64,000 nt of DNA from DTHT01 sp037444625. GTDB taxonomy: Bacteria; Acidobacteriota; Terriglobia; Bryobacterales; Bryobacteraceae. Made by a program: the position numbers and the translations under genes. The DNA lies in assembly GCA_037444625.1 (NCBI GenBank), contig JBBIMA010000001.1, positions 1-64,000 of the forward strand. Reading direction: 5' to 3'. A model generated the notes under the pieces. The model had not been told where the DNA came from, ran no database searches, and saw nothing but the letters and a program-made list of their open reading frames with translations. Shown one piece after another: positions 1 to 9,831 of the stretch (position 1 is its first letter; each line of letters starts with the position of its first letter).

Positions 1-1
1 C

Positions 2-55
2 ACCGGCGCCAGCGCCGAGCGCCAGTTCCGCCTCGGCATCCGCTTCCAGTACTGA
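2..55 (+). CDS. C-terminal end of an outer-membrane beta-barrel protein (partial)
   Basis: The window opens inside a plus-strand gene; only its last 17 codons and a TGA stop are visible. The peptide ends RQFRLGIRFQY: alternating hydrophobic and polar residues closing on a terminal aromatic, as in the last strand of outer-membrane barrels recognised by the BAM complex. Large TonB-dependent-receptor-like proteins of Acidobacteria often end this way. The assignment rests on this tail alone, so the protein class is likely but the substrate is unknown. Confidence 0.5.
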   Translation, partial: TGASAERQFRLGIRFQY

Positions 56-106
56 AGAAGGCTTAAACCAAAGCGCCGGCCGCTCCCCGCCGGGCGGCTC
101 TCCATC

Positions 107-1282
107 TCAGCCCGGAATGTCCGCCCGGCGGTAGGGGCGCGAGAGATAGCGCTGTGATTCCTTGGCGGCGTCGGATTCCGGCGCGCAGGCGATCGCTTGC
201 CGGTAGGCCTCCAGGGCCAGATTGCGCTGGCCCTTGAGGTCGTAGATCTGCCCCAGGCGCATCCAGGCCAGCACGCCGGTGTTCAAGTCCAGATCCTCGA
301 CGTGCGCCGTGGCTTTCTTCATGTTTTCCAGCGCTCGGTCCAGGTCGCGGTACCAGAACTCGATGTTGCCCCGGGCGAACCAGATCTTCTCGGGCGGCAC
401 CCGCGCAAAGCCCGGCACGCCCTTCTCGCGCAGCCCTTCCAACTTCTCCAGCGCCTCCAGGGCCTGCCGCTTGTCGCCCAGATCGCTGTACATTTGGGCC
501 AGCTCGAAGTACAGCAGGTAGTTACGAGGGAAGCTGGACATCAGCTCCTTGATCAACGGCACGGCCAGCGCCGGCTTCCTCTCCCGGCGGTAGATGGCGC
601 AGAGCAGCACCTTGGCGTCCAGCCTGTTGATTCGCCCTCGCTCAGCCACCTGCCGGAGAATGCGGATGCCCTCGTCCTTGCTTCCCCGGAAGCCGATCAG
701 GAAGCCCAGGGCGCGCCAGTGCCAGGGCAGGCTGCCCACCACATACTCGTGCACGCCCTGCACCAGCCGGGCGTCCACGAAAGCCGGATCCAAGTCGGTG
801 ACCTGGTTGTGCAGCTTGCGCGCCTGGGTGGCGTCGCGCAGCGCATCCCGCCAGGCCTTGCGCACCAGGAAGTTGTAGTTGGCTCGCAAGCCGTGCGCCA
901 CTCCCAGGGCGTAAAGAGCCTGTGTGTCACGCGGCGCTTGCTTCAGGCGAGCCTGGCACAACTGCATCGAGCGCCGGATGGCCTCCTCGAACTCCCGCTG
1001 CTCTTCGGGGCCGGGGTTCATCTTGGGCCGGCGTAAGAACGGGTTACTGCCGCTGACCAGCTCGGTCTCCAGGGCGCCCGTGCGCAGCATTTCCCGATAC
1101 AGGATGGACTGGGCCAGGTGGTTGTAGCCGCCCGGTTCCTCGGGATGCCGCGCGATGTACTGGCGGAAAGTGACGATGGCCTGATCGTACTCGAGGTTGT
1201 AAAAGTGGTCGAAGCCTTTCTCGATCAGCGGGTCTTCGAAGACGCCCAGCGCCAGCGCCGCCAGGCCGACTAGCGGATTCAT
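107..1282 (-). CDS. TPR-repeat protein
   Basis: About 391 residues, rich in helix pairs of TPR type, for example an N-terminal repeat around DHFYNLEYDQAIVTFRQYI and three or four more in the C-terminal half (LLYFELAQMYSDLGDKRQAL and QIYDLKGQRNLALEAYRQA). TPRs bind other proteins; no catalytic motif is visible. The start is placed at the ATG giving MNPLVGLAALALGVF, a weak hydrophobic leader; an in-frame ATG lies four codons upstream. A TAAAAT box sits 10 bases before the chosen start, inside the end of queG, which is on the same strand just upstream, so it could also be read from the queG transcript. Precise function unknown. Confidence 0.7.
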   Translation of the reverse strand: MNPLVGLAALALGVFEDPLIEKGFDHFYNLEYDQAIVTFRQYIARHPEEPGGYNHLAQSILYREMLRTGALETELVSGSNPFLRRPKMNPGPEEQREFEEAIRRSMQLCQARLKQAPRDTQALYALGVAHGLRANYNFLVRKAWRDALRDATQARKLHNQVTDLDPAFVDARLVQGVHEYVVGSLPWHWRALGFLIGFRGSKDEGIRILRQVAERGRINRLDAKVLLCAIYRRERKPALAVPLIKELMSSFPRNYLLYFELAQMYSDLGDKRQALEALEKLEGLREKGVPGFARVPPEKIWFARGNIEFWYRDLDRALENMKKATAHVEDLDLNTGVLAWMRLGQIYDLKGQRNLALEAYRQAIACAPESDAAKESQRYLSRPYRRADIPG

Positions 1283-1295
1283 CCCCGGGCCCATT

Positions 1296-2351
1296 TTAGC
1301 CGGGCGCGCCAGCCAGTCGCTCCAGCGCCCAGCGGGCGTGCCGGGCGATCAACGGATCGGCCTCGCGCGCCAGACGTTCGAGCGGCCCGCGTAGCCGGTC
1401 CAAGCCGCTGTTGCCCGCGGCCACGGCCACGTTTCGGAGCAGGCCGCGCCGGCCCGCCCGCGCCACCGCGCTGCACGCGAACATGGCCCGGAATTCCTCC
1501 TCGCTCAGCGCGGCCAGATCCTCCAGACGCGGCGTGCAGTGGCGGGGCTGGAAGGCCGGCTCGCGGCTGAGGGGCGCTCGCCCATTCCAAGGGCAGACCT
1601 CCTGGCAGATGTCGCACCCAAAGACGTGCCGGCCCATCAGCGGGCGCAACTCCTCGGGGATAGGCCCCCGCAGTTCGATCGTCAGATACGAGATGCAGCG
1701 GCGCGCATCCAGCCCCCAAGCCGGTCCCTCCTTGCGGCCCGTGGGAATCAGCGCCCGCGTCGGACAGGCCTCCACGCAACGCAGGCAGCTCCCGCAGCGA
1801 TCCGGCGGCGGGCCGTCCGGCTCCAGCTCGAGCGACACCAGCAACTCGCCCAGGAAAAACCAGGACCCGTGCGGCTGGTTGATCAGACAGGTGTTGCGCC
1901 CGATCCAGCCCAGCCCGGCTCGCCGCGCCAGCGCGCGCTCCAATAGCGGCGCCGTGTCCACCGCGATACGCGCCTGGAAGGGATCCGAGCAGGCGGCCCG
2001 CAATCGAGCCAGGAGCTGCTCCAGCCCGGAGCGCACCACCGCATGGTAGTCGTCCCCCCAGGCGTAACGCGAAATCCGGCCGCACTCTCCCGAACCGAGG
2101 CGGCGGGCATCCGCCGCCGGTACGTGATAGAGCTTGCCCACGCAGATCACCGAGCGCGCCGAGGGCAGCAGCGCCCGCGGGTCCGCGCGCAACTGGCCGC
2201 GCCGCCCGGTGAGATAGCGCATCTCGCCCGCCATCCCGGCCGCCGTCCACTCCTGGTAGTAGTCGGCCTCCTCGAGGGGCTCGGCCCGCGCCACCCCGGC
2301 CAGCTCAAAGCCGCATTCCCGCGCCAGCCGCTTGACTAGTTCGGCCCGCAC
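1296..2351 (-). CDS. queG: Epoxyqueuosine reductase QueG
   Basis: QueG reduces epoxyqueuosine to queuosine in the wobble base of tRNAs with GUN anticodons, using cobalamin and two [4Fe-4S] clusters in the cytoplasm. At 351 residues it has the usual length. Two ferredoxin-like cysteine sets are visible: CGSCLRCVEACPTRA near residue 190 and CDICQEVCPWN near residue 247. The C-terminal part resembles the HEAT-like tail of the family. It starts almost directly after the GH127 gene on the same strand, so the two may be co-transcribed although their functions are unrelated. No other queuosine gene is in the window. Confidence 0.93.
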   Translation of the reverse strand: MRAELVKRLARECGFELAGVARAEPLEEADYYQEWTAAGMAGEMRYLTGRRGQLRADPRALLPSARSVICVGKLYHVPAADARRLGSGECGRISRYAWGDDYHAVVRSGLEQLLARLRAACSDPFQARIAVDTAPLLERALARRAGLGWIGRNTCLINQPHGSWFFLGELLVSLELEPDGPPPDRCGSCLRCVEACPTRALIPTGRKEGPAWGLDARRCISYLTIELRGPIPEELRPLMGRHVFGCDICQEVCPWNGRAPLSREPAFQPRHCTPRLEDLAALSEEEFRAMFACSAVARAGRRGLLRNVAVAAGNSGLDRLRGPLERLAREADPLIARHARWALERLAGAPG

Positions 2352-2352
2352 G

Positions 2353-4317
2353 TCAGCGCCGCACCAGCAACTCGCGCCGCGCCGGGCTCCGGGACGCCGG
2401 CGACCCGGCTCCGCTCCCGGCGATCCTGTCGGCGCCCCCGGCCTTCTTTAGCCGCCAATAAATGTTGTAACGCTGGTCCAGGATCCGGTAGAAAGGCGAG
2501 AGAACCAGCGGCGGATTGGGTTCTGCCGTGCGGAACGCCGGCCGCTCCCCGCCCGCGGGCTTCAGCCATTGCTCCGCTCGCTCCGGATCGCCGCCCAGCT
2601 CGGGAACCGGGATCGGGTGGCGCCGCACGTCGGGCCCCATCTTGCCGTAGACCAGCTCGTCGCTGAGACCTTCTCGCCCCAGCTCGCCCGCCAGCACCAG
2701 CGGGCCGTAAAGCACAGCCGCCAGCGTGGGGTCGTCCGGCAGAGGTTCCGCTCGCAGCCGCATGGGCAAGTCCAATTCCAGGCGATCGCCCTGGCGGAAG
2801 ACCCGATCCAGCACCAAGTAGCCGCCCGCCCCGGCGGAAGCTTCCAGCGGCCGGCGGTTCAGGCGGGCGCGAGCCCCTTCGGCCCACCAGGGCACGCGAA
2901 TGCGTAGGGTGAGTCGCACAGGCCGGGGAAGCTCGAAGGAAAAGGCGACGCCGCCCTGCTCGGGAAACCGGGTTTGCTGCCGCAGCCGCAAGCCCCGCTC
3001 GGGCCAGTCCAGCTCGGAGGCGACGAACAGGTTGACGAACAGCCCCTGGTCGTCGCAGAAGTAGATGCTGTCGTTCAACTTGGCGAACTCTTCGATCCCC
3101 GTGCCCGTACAGCACCAGAACGAATCCCACTCGCCGGCGAAGGTGCGCCACGCCCCGGGGGCCAGGGAAAGGTAATACTGCGTGACGCCCCGGCCGGGAT
3201 GGATCGTTCCCAGGCGGTGATTCAGCAGGGTGCGCTCGTAGTAATCGAAGTAGCGCGGATCGGCCGTCCACTGGTAAAGACGGCGAGTGAGCTTGAGCAG
3301 GTTGTAGGCCACGCAGCACTCGGCGGTGTTGGCGCTCCGGCGCAGCTCCTCGGCCAGCCGGAGGGGTTCGGTCAGCCACGCTTCGGCGTTGCTGGTGCCG
3401 CCGGTCGCGTAACAACGCGCCCCGGTCACCTCGTAAAAGAAGAATTCCGCCGCGTCGCGGTAGCGACGTTCGCCCGTCAGCTCGTAGCGCCGGGCGAACC
3501 CGATGACCTTGGGAACCTGCGTGTTGACGTGCAACCGCGTGAGCTCGTCGCGCCGCAGGGCCAGGGGGTCGAAAAATCGCTTGTGATGGAAGCGGTCCCC
3601 CACCCGGCCCCAGCGCGCCTCGCCCGTCACCGCCCACAGGTTGTAGAGGACCTCGTTCATGCCGCCGAACTCGGTCTGGAGCACCTCCTGCATGTGCGCT
3701 TCGCTCAGCGGCTCGCTCCAGCGGTCCACCCAATCGGCCAGCCGCTCCGCCGTCGCCAGGGCCTCGGAGTTGCCGCAGCTCAGGTGCACGTCCAGCAAGC
3801 CCGCCATGATCTTGTGCAGGGTGTAGAAAGGCGCCCAGACCTTCTTGCGCGCCTTGAGCCGCTCGAAGAACTCCGCCGGAAAGGCGCTCAGATAGCCTCC
3901 GCCCAGCGCCTGCTGGCAGCGCGCCAGCTCGGCCACCACCGCCTCGGCTCTCTCCTTCAAGACTCGGTCCCGCGTCCCGGCCCACGCCAGCGCGCAGGCC
4001 GAAAGGTAGTGGCCCGTGAAGTGTCCCCGCAGCTCGCAATCCGGGCGCTCCCATCCTCCCAGCGGCTGGGCGGCCGAGGGCAGCCCGGCGTTGAGGCGAA
4101 AGTTGTGAATCAGCCGCTCGACCGGCAGCCGGTGAAGGTAGGCTCGGTTGGCTTCCTGCGCCTGGAGAAACGGCCCGGGCAGCAGCCGGACGGCGCTCAT
4201 GGGGAAGGGCCGGGCCTTCAGCAGCACCCCTTCGGCCGCCGGCGCGGATGCGAGGGCCATGGCCGGGCGCATGGCGCAGCCGGTCCCCACTGCTTTCAAC
4301 CACTCCCTGCGATTCAT
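2353..4317 (-). CDS. GH127-type beta-L-arabinofuranosidase (DUF1680), exported
   Basis: A 654-residue protein of the family that removes beta-L-arabinofuranose from plant glycans. In the characterised member HypBA1 a zinc site is built from Glu, Cys and a Cys-Cys pair that includes the nucleophile. Both elements are visible: NTAECCVAYN near residue 331 and DSFWCCTGTG near residue 400. The leader MNRREWLKAVGTGCAM followed by an Ala-rich stretch looks like a twin-arginine signal. The start was chosen because AGGAGG lies 8 bases upstream; an ATG six codons earlier lacks such a site. Family members differ in sugar specificity, so the substrate is inferred. Confidence 0.85.
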   Translation of the reverse strand: MNRREWLKAVGTGCAMRPAMALASAPAAEGVLLKARPFPMSAVRLLPGPFLQAQEANRAYLHRLPVERLIHNFRLNAGLPSAAQPLGGWERPDCELRGHFTGHYLSACALAWAGTRDRVLKERAEAVVAELARCQQALGGGYLSAFPAEFFERLKARKKVWAPFYTLHKIMAGLLDVHLSCGNSEALATAERLADWVDRWSEPLSEAHMQEVLQTEFGGMNEVLYNLWAVTGEARWGRVGDRFHHKRFFDPLALRRDELTRLHVNTQVPKVIGFARRYELTGERRYRDAAEFFFYEVTGARCYATGGTSNAEAWLTEPLRLAEELRRSANTAECCVAYNLLKLTRRLYQWTADPRYFDYYERTLLNHRLGTIHPGRGVTQYYLSLAPGAWRTFAGEWDSFWCCTGTGIEEFAKLNDSIYFCDDQGLFVNLFVASELDWPERGLRLRQQTRFPEQGGVAFSFELPRPVRLTLRIRVPWWAEGARARLNRRPLEASAGAGGYLVLDRVFRQGDRLELDLPMRLRAEPLPDDPTLAAVLYGPLVLAGELGREGLSDELVYGKMGPDVRRHPIPVPELGGDPERAEQWLKPAGGERPAFRTAEPNPPLVLSPFYRILDQRYNIYWRLKKAGGADRIAGSGAGSPASRSPARRELLVRR

Positions 4318-4388
4318 CGCGGCAACCTCCTGCAAAGCTCGACCAGCCGGGTTGGCGGCCGGGGCCGTCTTGCCTCCATCATAGGAAC

Positions 4389-5249
4389 ATGCGAAGTCCG
4401 GATGCAGTAGCCGTGGTGGGCGCCGGCCGCATGGCCCAGGCGCTGGGCCGGTTGCTGGTGCGGGCCGGGCAGCCGGTGGTCGCGCTGGCCGGCCGCCATC
4501 CCGAGCGGACGCGCGCGGCCGCCGCTTTCGTTGGTGCTCCGCCGGCAGGACTGGCCGAAGTGCCGCGGCTGGCTTCCCGCCTCCTGATCGCGGTGAGCGA
4601 CGACGCCTTGACCCAGGTGGCGCTGACCCTGGCCGAGGCCGGCATGCGCGACGGCCTGGCGTTGCACACCTCGGGAGCGCACGGTCCGGAGGCGCTGGCG
4701 CCGCTGGCGCGGGCCGGCGCCTGTTGCGGGGCCTTGCATCCGCTTCAGACCGTGCCCGATCCGGAACAGGGCGCAGCCGCCTTGGAGGGTGCCTTCTTCG
4801 GCGTCACGGCAGAAGGGCAGGCGGAGCTCTGGGCCCTGGAGATCGTCCGGGCGGCGCGGGGCGTGCCCCTGCGCATCCCGGCCGAGCGCCGCCCGCTTTA
4901 CCATGCCGCCGCCGTGCTGGCCGGCAACTGCCTGGTGGGGCTGATGGACGCTGCTGTTATGCTGATGAGTACGGCCGGTGTCGAGCAGGCGAGCGCATTG
5001 CGCGCATTGGCGCCGCTGGTTCGGACCAGCGCCGAGAACACGCTGGCGCTCGGGCCGCAGGGCGCCCTGACCGGCCCGGTCGAGCGCGGCGACTGGCGGA
5101 CCCTCGAGCGCCACTGGCAGGCGCTGGCGGCGGCGCCCTCTTCGGTGCGCGAGCTCTACCGGGCCTGTACCAGGCAGTTGATCGCCCTGGCCGCGCGGCG
5201 CGGGTCGGCGGAGGCGGGCCTCCGCCGGCTGGAGGAAATCTTCGAGTGA
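4389..5249 (+). CDS. Rossmann-fold DUF2520 dehydrogenase, candidate ketopantoate reductase
   Basis: About 286 residues. The N-terminus carries a nucleotide-binding glycine motif (VAVVGAGRMAQALG), with AGRHPERTRAA after the second strand suggesting NADP preference. The C-terminal half is helical and matches the dimerisation domain of DUF2520 proteins. The gene is followed after 10 bases by panB and then panC. No classical panE is visible, and DUF2520-like proteins have been proposed as alternative ketopantoate reductases (PanG type, from memory). Reduction of 2-dehydropantoate is therefore the favoured role by context. The start has AGGA two bases upstream and lies between two divergent genes. 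Confidence 0.72.
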   Translation: MRSPDAVAVVGAGRMAQALGRLLVRAGQPVVALAGRHPERTRAAAAFVGAPPAGLAEVPRLASRLLIAVSDDALTQVALTLAEAGMRDGLALHTSGAHGPEALAPLARAGACCGALHPLQTVPDPEQGAAALEGAFFGVTAEGQAELWALEIVRAARGVPLRIPAERRPLYHAAAVLAGNCLVGLMDAAVMLMSTAGVEQASALRALAPLVRTSAENTLALGPQGALTGPVERGDWRTLERHWQALAAAPSSVRELYRACTRQLIALAARRGSAEAGLRRLEEIFE

Positions 5250-5259
5250 GGCGCTTGTC

Positions 5260-6075
5260 ATGATGTCCGAGACCCTCAAGCCCGTTCGCGTTCCCGATCT
5301 GAAGGCCATGAAGGAGCGCGGGGAAAAGATCGTGATGCTCACCGCCTACGACGCCACCATGGCCTCCCTGCTCGATCGCGCCGGCGTGGACGTGCTGCTG
5401 GTGGGCGATTCTCTCGGCATGGTCATCATGGGATGCCCGACCACGCTGCCGGTCACCCTCGGGGCCATGCGCCATCACGTCCGTGCCGTCAGCCGGGGCG
5501 CGCGCCGCGCCCTGGTGGTGGCCGACATGCCTTTTCTGAGCTATCAGGCCGGCGTGGCGGAGGCGGTCCGCAACGCCGGGCGATTGATCCGCGACGGCGC
5601 CGCGGCGGTGAAGATGGAAGGAGGACGGGCGGTGCTGGAGGCCGTCAGCCGCCTGGTGGAGGTCGGCATCCCCGTGATGGGGCATTTGGGTCTGACCCCG
5701 CAGTCGGTCCATCGCCTGGGGGGCTTTCGCCGCCAGGCGCTCGAACCGCAGGAGGCCGAGCGGCTGCGGGAGGAAGCGCGGGCCCTGGAGCGGGCGGGGG
5801 CCTTCGCCGTCGTGTTGGAATCCATCCCGGCCGAGGTGGCGCGCGAGGTGACGGCCGAGCTGCGCATCCCCACCATCGGCATCGGAGCCGGCCCGCACTG
5901 CGACGGGCAGGTGCTGGTCAGCTACGACGCCTTCGGACTGTACGAGGGCCCGGCGCCGCCTTTCGTCAAACAGTACGCCCGGCTGGGTGAGCTGATGGTC
6001 GAGGCGGCGCGCGCCTACGCCGAGGAAGTGCGTCAGGGCCGCTTCCCGGCCGCCTCCCGGGAGGCGGCGCAATGA
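5260..6075 (+). CDS. panB: 3-methyl-2-oxobutanoate hydroxymethyltransferase PanB
   Basis: PanB transfers a hydroxymethyl group from 5,10-methylene-THF to 2-oxoisovalerate to make ketopantoate, the first committed step to pantothenate and CoA. The 271-residue length is typical. Characteristic segments are VDVLLVGDSLGMV (metal and substrate site), AAVKMEGG, the VVLESIPAEVA strand with the catalytic Glu, and PTIGIGAGPHCDGQVLV. Its TGA overlaps the ATG of panC, so translation is probably coupled. The first codons read MMSETL; either methionine could be the start. Confidence 0.96.
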   Translation: MMSETLKPVRVPDLKAMKERGEKIVMLTAYDATMASLLDRAGVDVLLVGDSLGMVIMGCPTTLPVTLGAMRHHVRAVSRGARRALVVADMPFLSYQAGVAEAVRNAGRLIRDGAAAVKMEGGRAVLEAVSRLVEVGIPVMGHLGLTPQSVHRLGGFRRQALEPQEAERLREEARALERAGAFAVVLESIPAEVAREVTAELRIPTIGIGAGPHCDGQVLVSYDAFGLYEGPAPPFVKQYARLGELMVEAARAYAEEVRQGRFPAASREAAQ

Positions 6076-6932
6076 CTCCCGCCGTCCTCCACACCGTCTC
6101 GGAGACCCGCGCCGCCGTGGCCGCTGCGCGCCGCGCCGGCCGCACCATCGAGTTCGTTCCCACCATGGGCGCCCTGCACGAAGGTCACGGCAGCCTGATG
6201 GACCTGGCCCGGCGGCCGCAGGGCTTCCTGGTGGTGAGCATCTTCGTCAATCCCATTCAGTTCGACCAGCGCGAGGACTACGAGCGCTATCCTCGCACCC
6301 TGGAGGCTGACCGCCTCTTCTGCCGCGCCCGCGGCGTGGACCTGATCTTCGCTCCCTCGGTCGAGGAGATGTATCCCGAGCCCCCGCGTACTTTCGTCGA
6401 GGTCACCGAGCTCACCGAGCATCTCTGCGGGCGCTTCCGGCCCGGACATTTCCGCGGCGTTACGACCGTGGTGGCCAAGCTGTTCGGCATCGTCCAGCCC
6501 GATCGGGCCTACTTCGGCCAGAAGGACGCGCAGCAGTTGGCCGTGGTGCGGCGCATGGTGCGGGACTTGAACCTGCCGGTCGAGATCGTGGCCGCGCCCA
6601 CGGTGCGCGAGCCCGACGGCCTGGCCATGAGCTCCCGCAACCAGCGGTTGAGCCCCGAGGAACGGCGGGCCGCCGGCGCGATCTACCGGGCCCTCCGGCG
6701 GGCGGCGGAGCGGATCGCGGCCGGCGTCACGGACGCGGAGGCGGTGCGGCGCGAGGCGCTGGAGGAGCTGGAGGCGGCCCCGCTGCTGCGCGTCGAGTAC
6801 TTGGAAGTGGTGGATCCCGAGCACATCCGTCCGGTGGCCTCGATCCGCGGGGAAGTGCTGGTGGCGGCGGCCGTCTGGGCCGGCTCGACGCGCCTGATTG
6901 ACAACCTGAGGGCGGCGCCCCGAGGAACCTGA
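6072..6932 (+). CDS. panC: Pantothenate synthetase PanC
   Basis: PanC joins pantoate and beta-alanine with ATP to give pantothenate. The 286 residues contain every signature: PTMGALHEGHGSL (HIGH-type ATP site), FVNPIQFDQREDYERYPR, YFGQKDAQQLAVV, and the KMSKS-like stretch LAMSSRNQRLSPEER. The gene shares ATGA with the end of panB. Aspartate decarboxylase (panD) is not in the window, so beta-alanine must be supplied from elsewhere. A tRNA on the opposite strand follows closely. Confidence 0.97.
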   Translation: MTPAVLHTVSETRAAVAAARRAGRTIEFVPTMGALHEGHGSLMDLARRPQGFLVVSIFVNPIQFDQREDYERYPRTLEADRLFCRARGVDLIFAPSVEEMYPEPPRTFVEVTELTEHLCGRFRPGHFRGVTTVVAKLFGIVQPDRAYFGQKDAQQLAVVRRMVRDLNLPVEIVAAPTVREPDGLAMSSRNQRLSPEERRAAGAIYRALRRAAERIAAGVTDAEAVRREALEELEAAPLLRVEYLEVVDPEHIRPVASIRGEVLVAAAVWAGSTRLIDNLRAAPRGT

Positions 6933-6958
6933 GCGCCAAGCGGGCGGAGCGTTTTTGC

Positions 6959-7048
6959 TGGTGCTGGAGGAGGGGGTCGAACCCTCATGGAGCGCAATGC
7001 TCCGCGGGATTTTGAGTCCCGTGCGTCTGCCAGTTCCGCCACTCCAGC
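6959..7048 (-). tRNA. tRNA-Leu (anticodon CAA)
   Basis: Read on the minus strand this forms a class II tRNA of 87 bases plus an encoded CCA. The acceptor stem GCTGGAG pairs with CTCCAGC, and the D arm reads TGGCGGAACTGGCAGACGC as in leucine tRNAs. The anticodon arm is CGGGA-CTCAAAA-TCCCG (anticodon CAA, reads UUG), followed by a long variable arm and a GGTTCGACCC T-arm. All stems pair well. Confidence 0.95.
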
Positions 7049-7083
7049 GGGAGCCGTTTCTCAGTATACCGCCCGGGAGGGCC

Positions 7084-8661
7084 TCAGAGAACGAGCACCC
7101 GGTGATCCCGGCACTCCGGCGTCGTCGCCTCGTAGAGCCGCTCCAACAGTTCCGGCCCGTGGAGCGCCAGCAACGCCAGGATCGAATAGAAGCGCTCCTG
7201 CAAGTGCCGCCTGGGGTATACCAAGTGGAACAGCCGTGCGGCTTCGCGTCCGGCGCGCTCCTGGCGCCGCAGAGCCTCCCGCGCCGCTTTCCGCTCCATC
7301 TTCGAGAGCTGGTAAAGCATCTTCCGGCGGCTCTGCTCGAAGGCGCGCGCCAGGGACGGATCGAAGTCTCTCAAGCCGGCGCCCAGTCGCTCCAGCGTGC
7401 GGGCGACTTCGGCTTCCGCGCCTCGCAGCAGTTCCTCCAGCTCGGCCGGAATCAGCCGCCGCGCGATCCGCTCGCGCAGCGCCTGCTCGCCCTGGAAGAA
7501 ATCCGCCAACTGCAAGCCGTAGCGGCCCATCAGGCGGGCCGCCCGGGCGTCGAGCAGCGTCCAGCTCGCCCGCGGAAGGCAGGCCGGCGGCCTCACCCCT
7601 AGCGCTTCATACAGCGGCTGGGACTGCGCCCAGTAGGCGATCTCCGCCGGCCCCATTACCGCGGCCGCCACCGGCAGCGCCCAGTCCTGGGCCACGGGCC
7701 GCAGCAGGGCGCCCGCCGAGAGCTCCGCCGCCCGACGGGCCAGCTCGGAAGCGCTCCACCGCCTGCCCGCGCACAGATAATCCCCACCCTCCCGCCTCAG
7801 GCTCAGGCGACGGCCGGATTCCAGCAGGAACAACAGCGCGCTGTCCGGCTGGAAGCGCACCTGCGCGCGATAGCCGGCCGCTACCAGTTGCGCGCTCCGC
7901 TCCAGGACCAGGCGTCCCAGCTCCCCGCCTGCCTCCGCGGCCCGCCCCAGCAAAGGCGCCAAAAGCTCACGGGCCTGCGGCTCCAGGGGATCCAGGCAAA
8001 GCAGGCCCCAGCGTCCCAGCAGCCCGCGCAACAATGCGGCGAAGGCGCCCCCCAGGCTCGCGCCGGGCGCGTAGGATTCCTGGGCCGCACGCAAAGCCTC
8101 CTCGGCGAACGGCAGGCCGCCGAGCGCCTCGCGCAGATGATCCAGCACGCCCTCCGGCACGCGCAGCGCACCCGCCGGACGGCCGTCCGGCTGCAAACCG
8201 GACGCCTCGATCCGCACCGGCTCCCCCTGCGCGTTGAACACCCAGCAGTGATTGACCTCGGCGATATCGTGGTCCTCGGTGGCCAGCCAGAAGACCGCCA
8301 CCGCCGGCAGTCCCTCCTCGGTGAGGCGCCGCGCCAGGCGCAGCGCGGTCAGAGCCTTGTACACCGAATACGCCGGCCCGCCCAACAACCCTACTTGTTG
8401 TCCGGTGACCACCGCCACCGTCCCCGGCCGGGCCAGCCTCTCCAGCGCCTCCCCGTCTCCGTTCTGCGCGCGCAGCGCCGCGACCAGGCGCGCCCGCCGC
8501 TCCGCCGGATAGTCCGGCCGTTGCGCCGCCCGGCGGATCGCCTCCCCATCGGCCGGATCGTAAGGGTAAAAGCGGGCCACTCGCTCGAAACGGTAAAGAA
8601 AGTCGGTAAACAGAAGGCCCGCGCCGGGCAGCTCGCTATGCGGGATACAGTGGGACTCCAT
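7084..8661 (-). CDS. bshC: BshC, putative cysteine-adding enzyme of bacillithiol synthesis
   Basis: 525 residues, close to the family length. The start MESHCIPHSELPGAGLLFTDFLY matches the typical BshC opening, which is why this ATG is preferred to one 37 codons upstream. Other family traits are VVTGQQVGLLGGPAYSVYKA, the stretch VFWLATEDHDIAEVNH, and a long helical region near the C-terminus (RAFEQSRRKMLYQLSKMERK). BshC is thought to ligate cysteine to glucosaminyl-malate, the last step to the thiol bacillithiol. No bshA or bshB is nearby. A TAGTCT box stands 11 bases before the start. Confidence 0.9.
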   Translation of the reverse strand: MESHCIPHSELPGAGLLFTDFLYRFERVARFYPYDPADGEAIRRAAQRPDYPAERRARLVAALRAQNGDGEALERLARPGTVAVVTGQQVGLLGGPAYSVYKALTALRLARRLTEEGLPAVAVFWLATEDHDIAEVNHCWVFNAQGEPVRIEASGLQPDGRPAGALRVPEGVLDHLREALGGLPFAEEALRAAQESYAPGASLGGAFAALLRGLLGRWGLLCLDPLEPQARELLAPLLGRAAEAGGELGRLVLERSAQLVAAGYRAQVRFQPDSALLFLLESGRRLSLRREGGDYLCAGRRWSASELARRAAELSAGALLRPVAQDWALPVAAAVMGPAEIAYWAQSQPLYEALGVRPPACLPRASWTLLDARAARLMGRYGLQLADFFQGEQALRERIARRLIPAELEELLRGAEAEVARTLERLGAGLRDFDPSLARAFEQSRRKMLYQLSKMERKAAREALRRQERAGREAARLFHLVYPRRHLQERFYSILALLALHGPELLERLYEATTPECRDHRVLVL

Positions 8662-8672
8662 CGCGCAGTCCA

Positions 8673-8678
8673 AGACTA
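8673..8678 (-). promoter_or_regulatory. -10 box for bshC
   Basis: On the minus strand TAGTCT precedes the bshC ATG by 11 bases, implying a leader of only a few bases. No convincing -35 hexamer was recognised. It sits in the 100-base gap between the divergent bshC and threonine aldolase genes. Confidence 0.35.
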
Positions 8679-8762
8679 ACAGATGATCCGCCGGGGGGCA
8701 AAGTCGCCCGCCGCCGCCTGATCTGTTGTGAAATGGAATATTCTTACGGAGTTCCGACCGCC

Positions 8763-9809
<1,047 letters not shown>

Positions 9810-9815
<6 letters not shown>

Positions 9816-9831
9816 GGCCCGCCCCTCAGCG
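9810..9831. terminator. Convergent hairpin covering both stop codons
   Basis: CGCTGAGG pairs with CCTCAGCG over an 8-base stem around a 6-base loop. The left arm contains the TGA of threonine aldolase and the right arm the TGA of the opposing TPR gene. The symmetry would let it work on either strand. There is no T tract, so it is a candidate terminator only. Confidence 0.45.

Noticed and set aside
2974..4410. A long plus-strand open frame opposite the GH127 gene
   Set aside because: Its translation is Arg/Gln/Pro-rich without domains, while the minus strand has clear GH127 motifs; a shadow of high GC content.
6933..6958. A GGCG/CGCC hairpin with five T after panC as a terminator
   Set aside because: Stem of only four pairs not adjacent to the T run; too weak to list.
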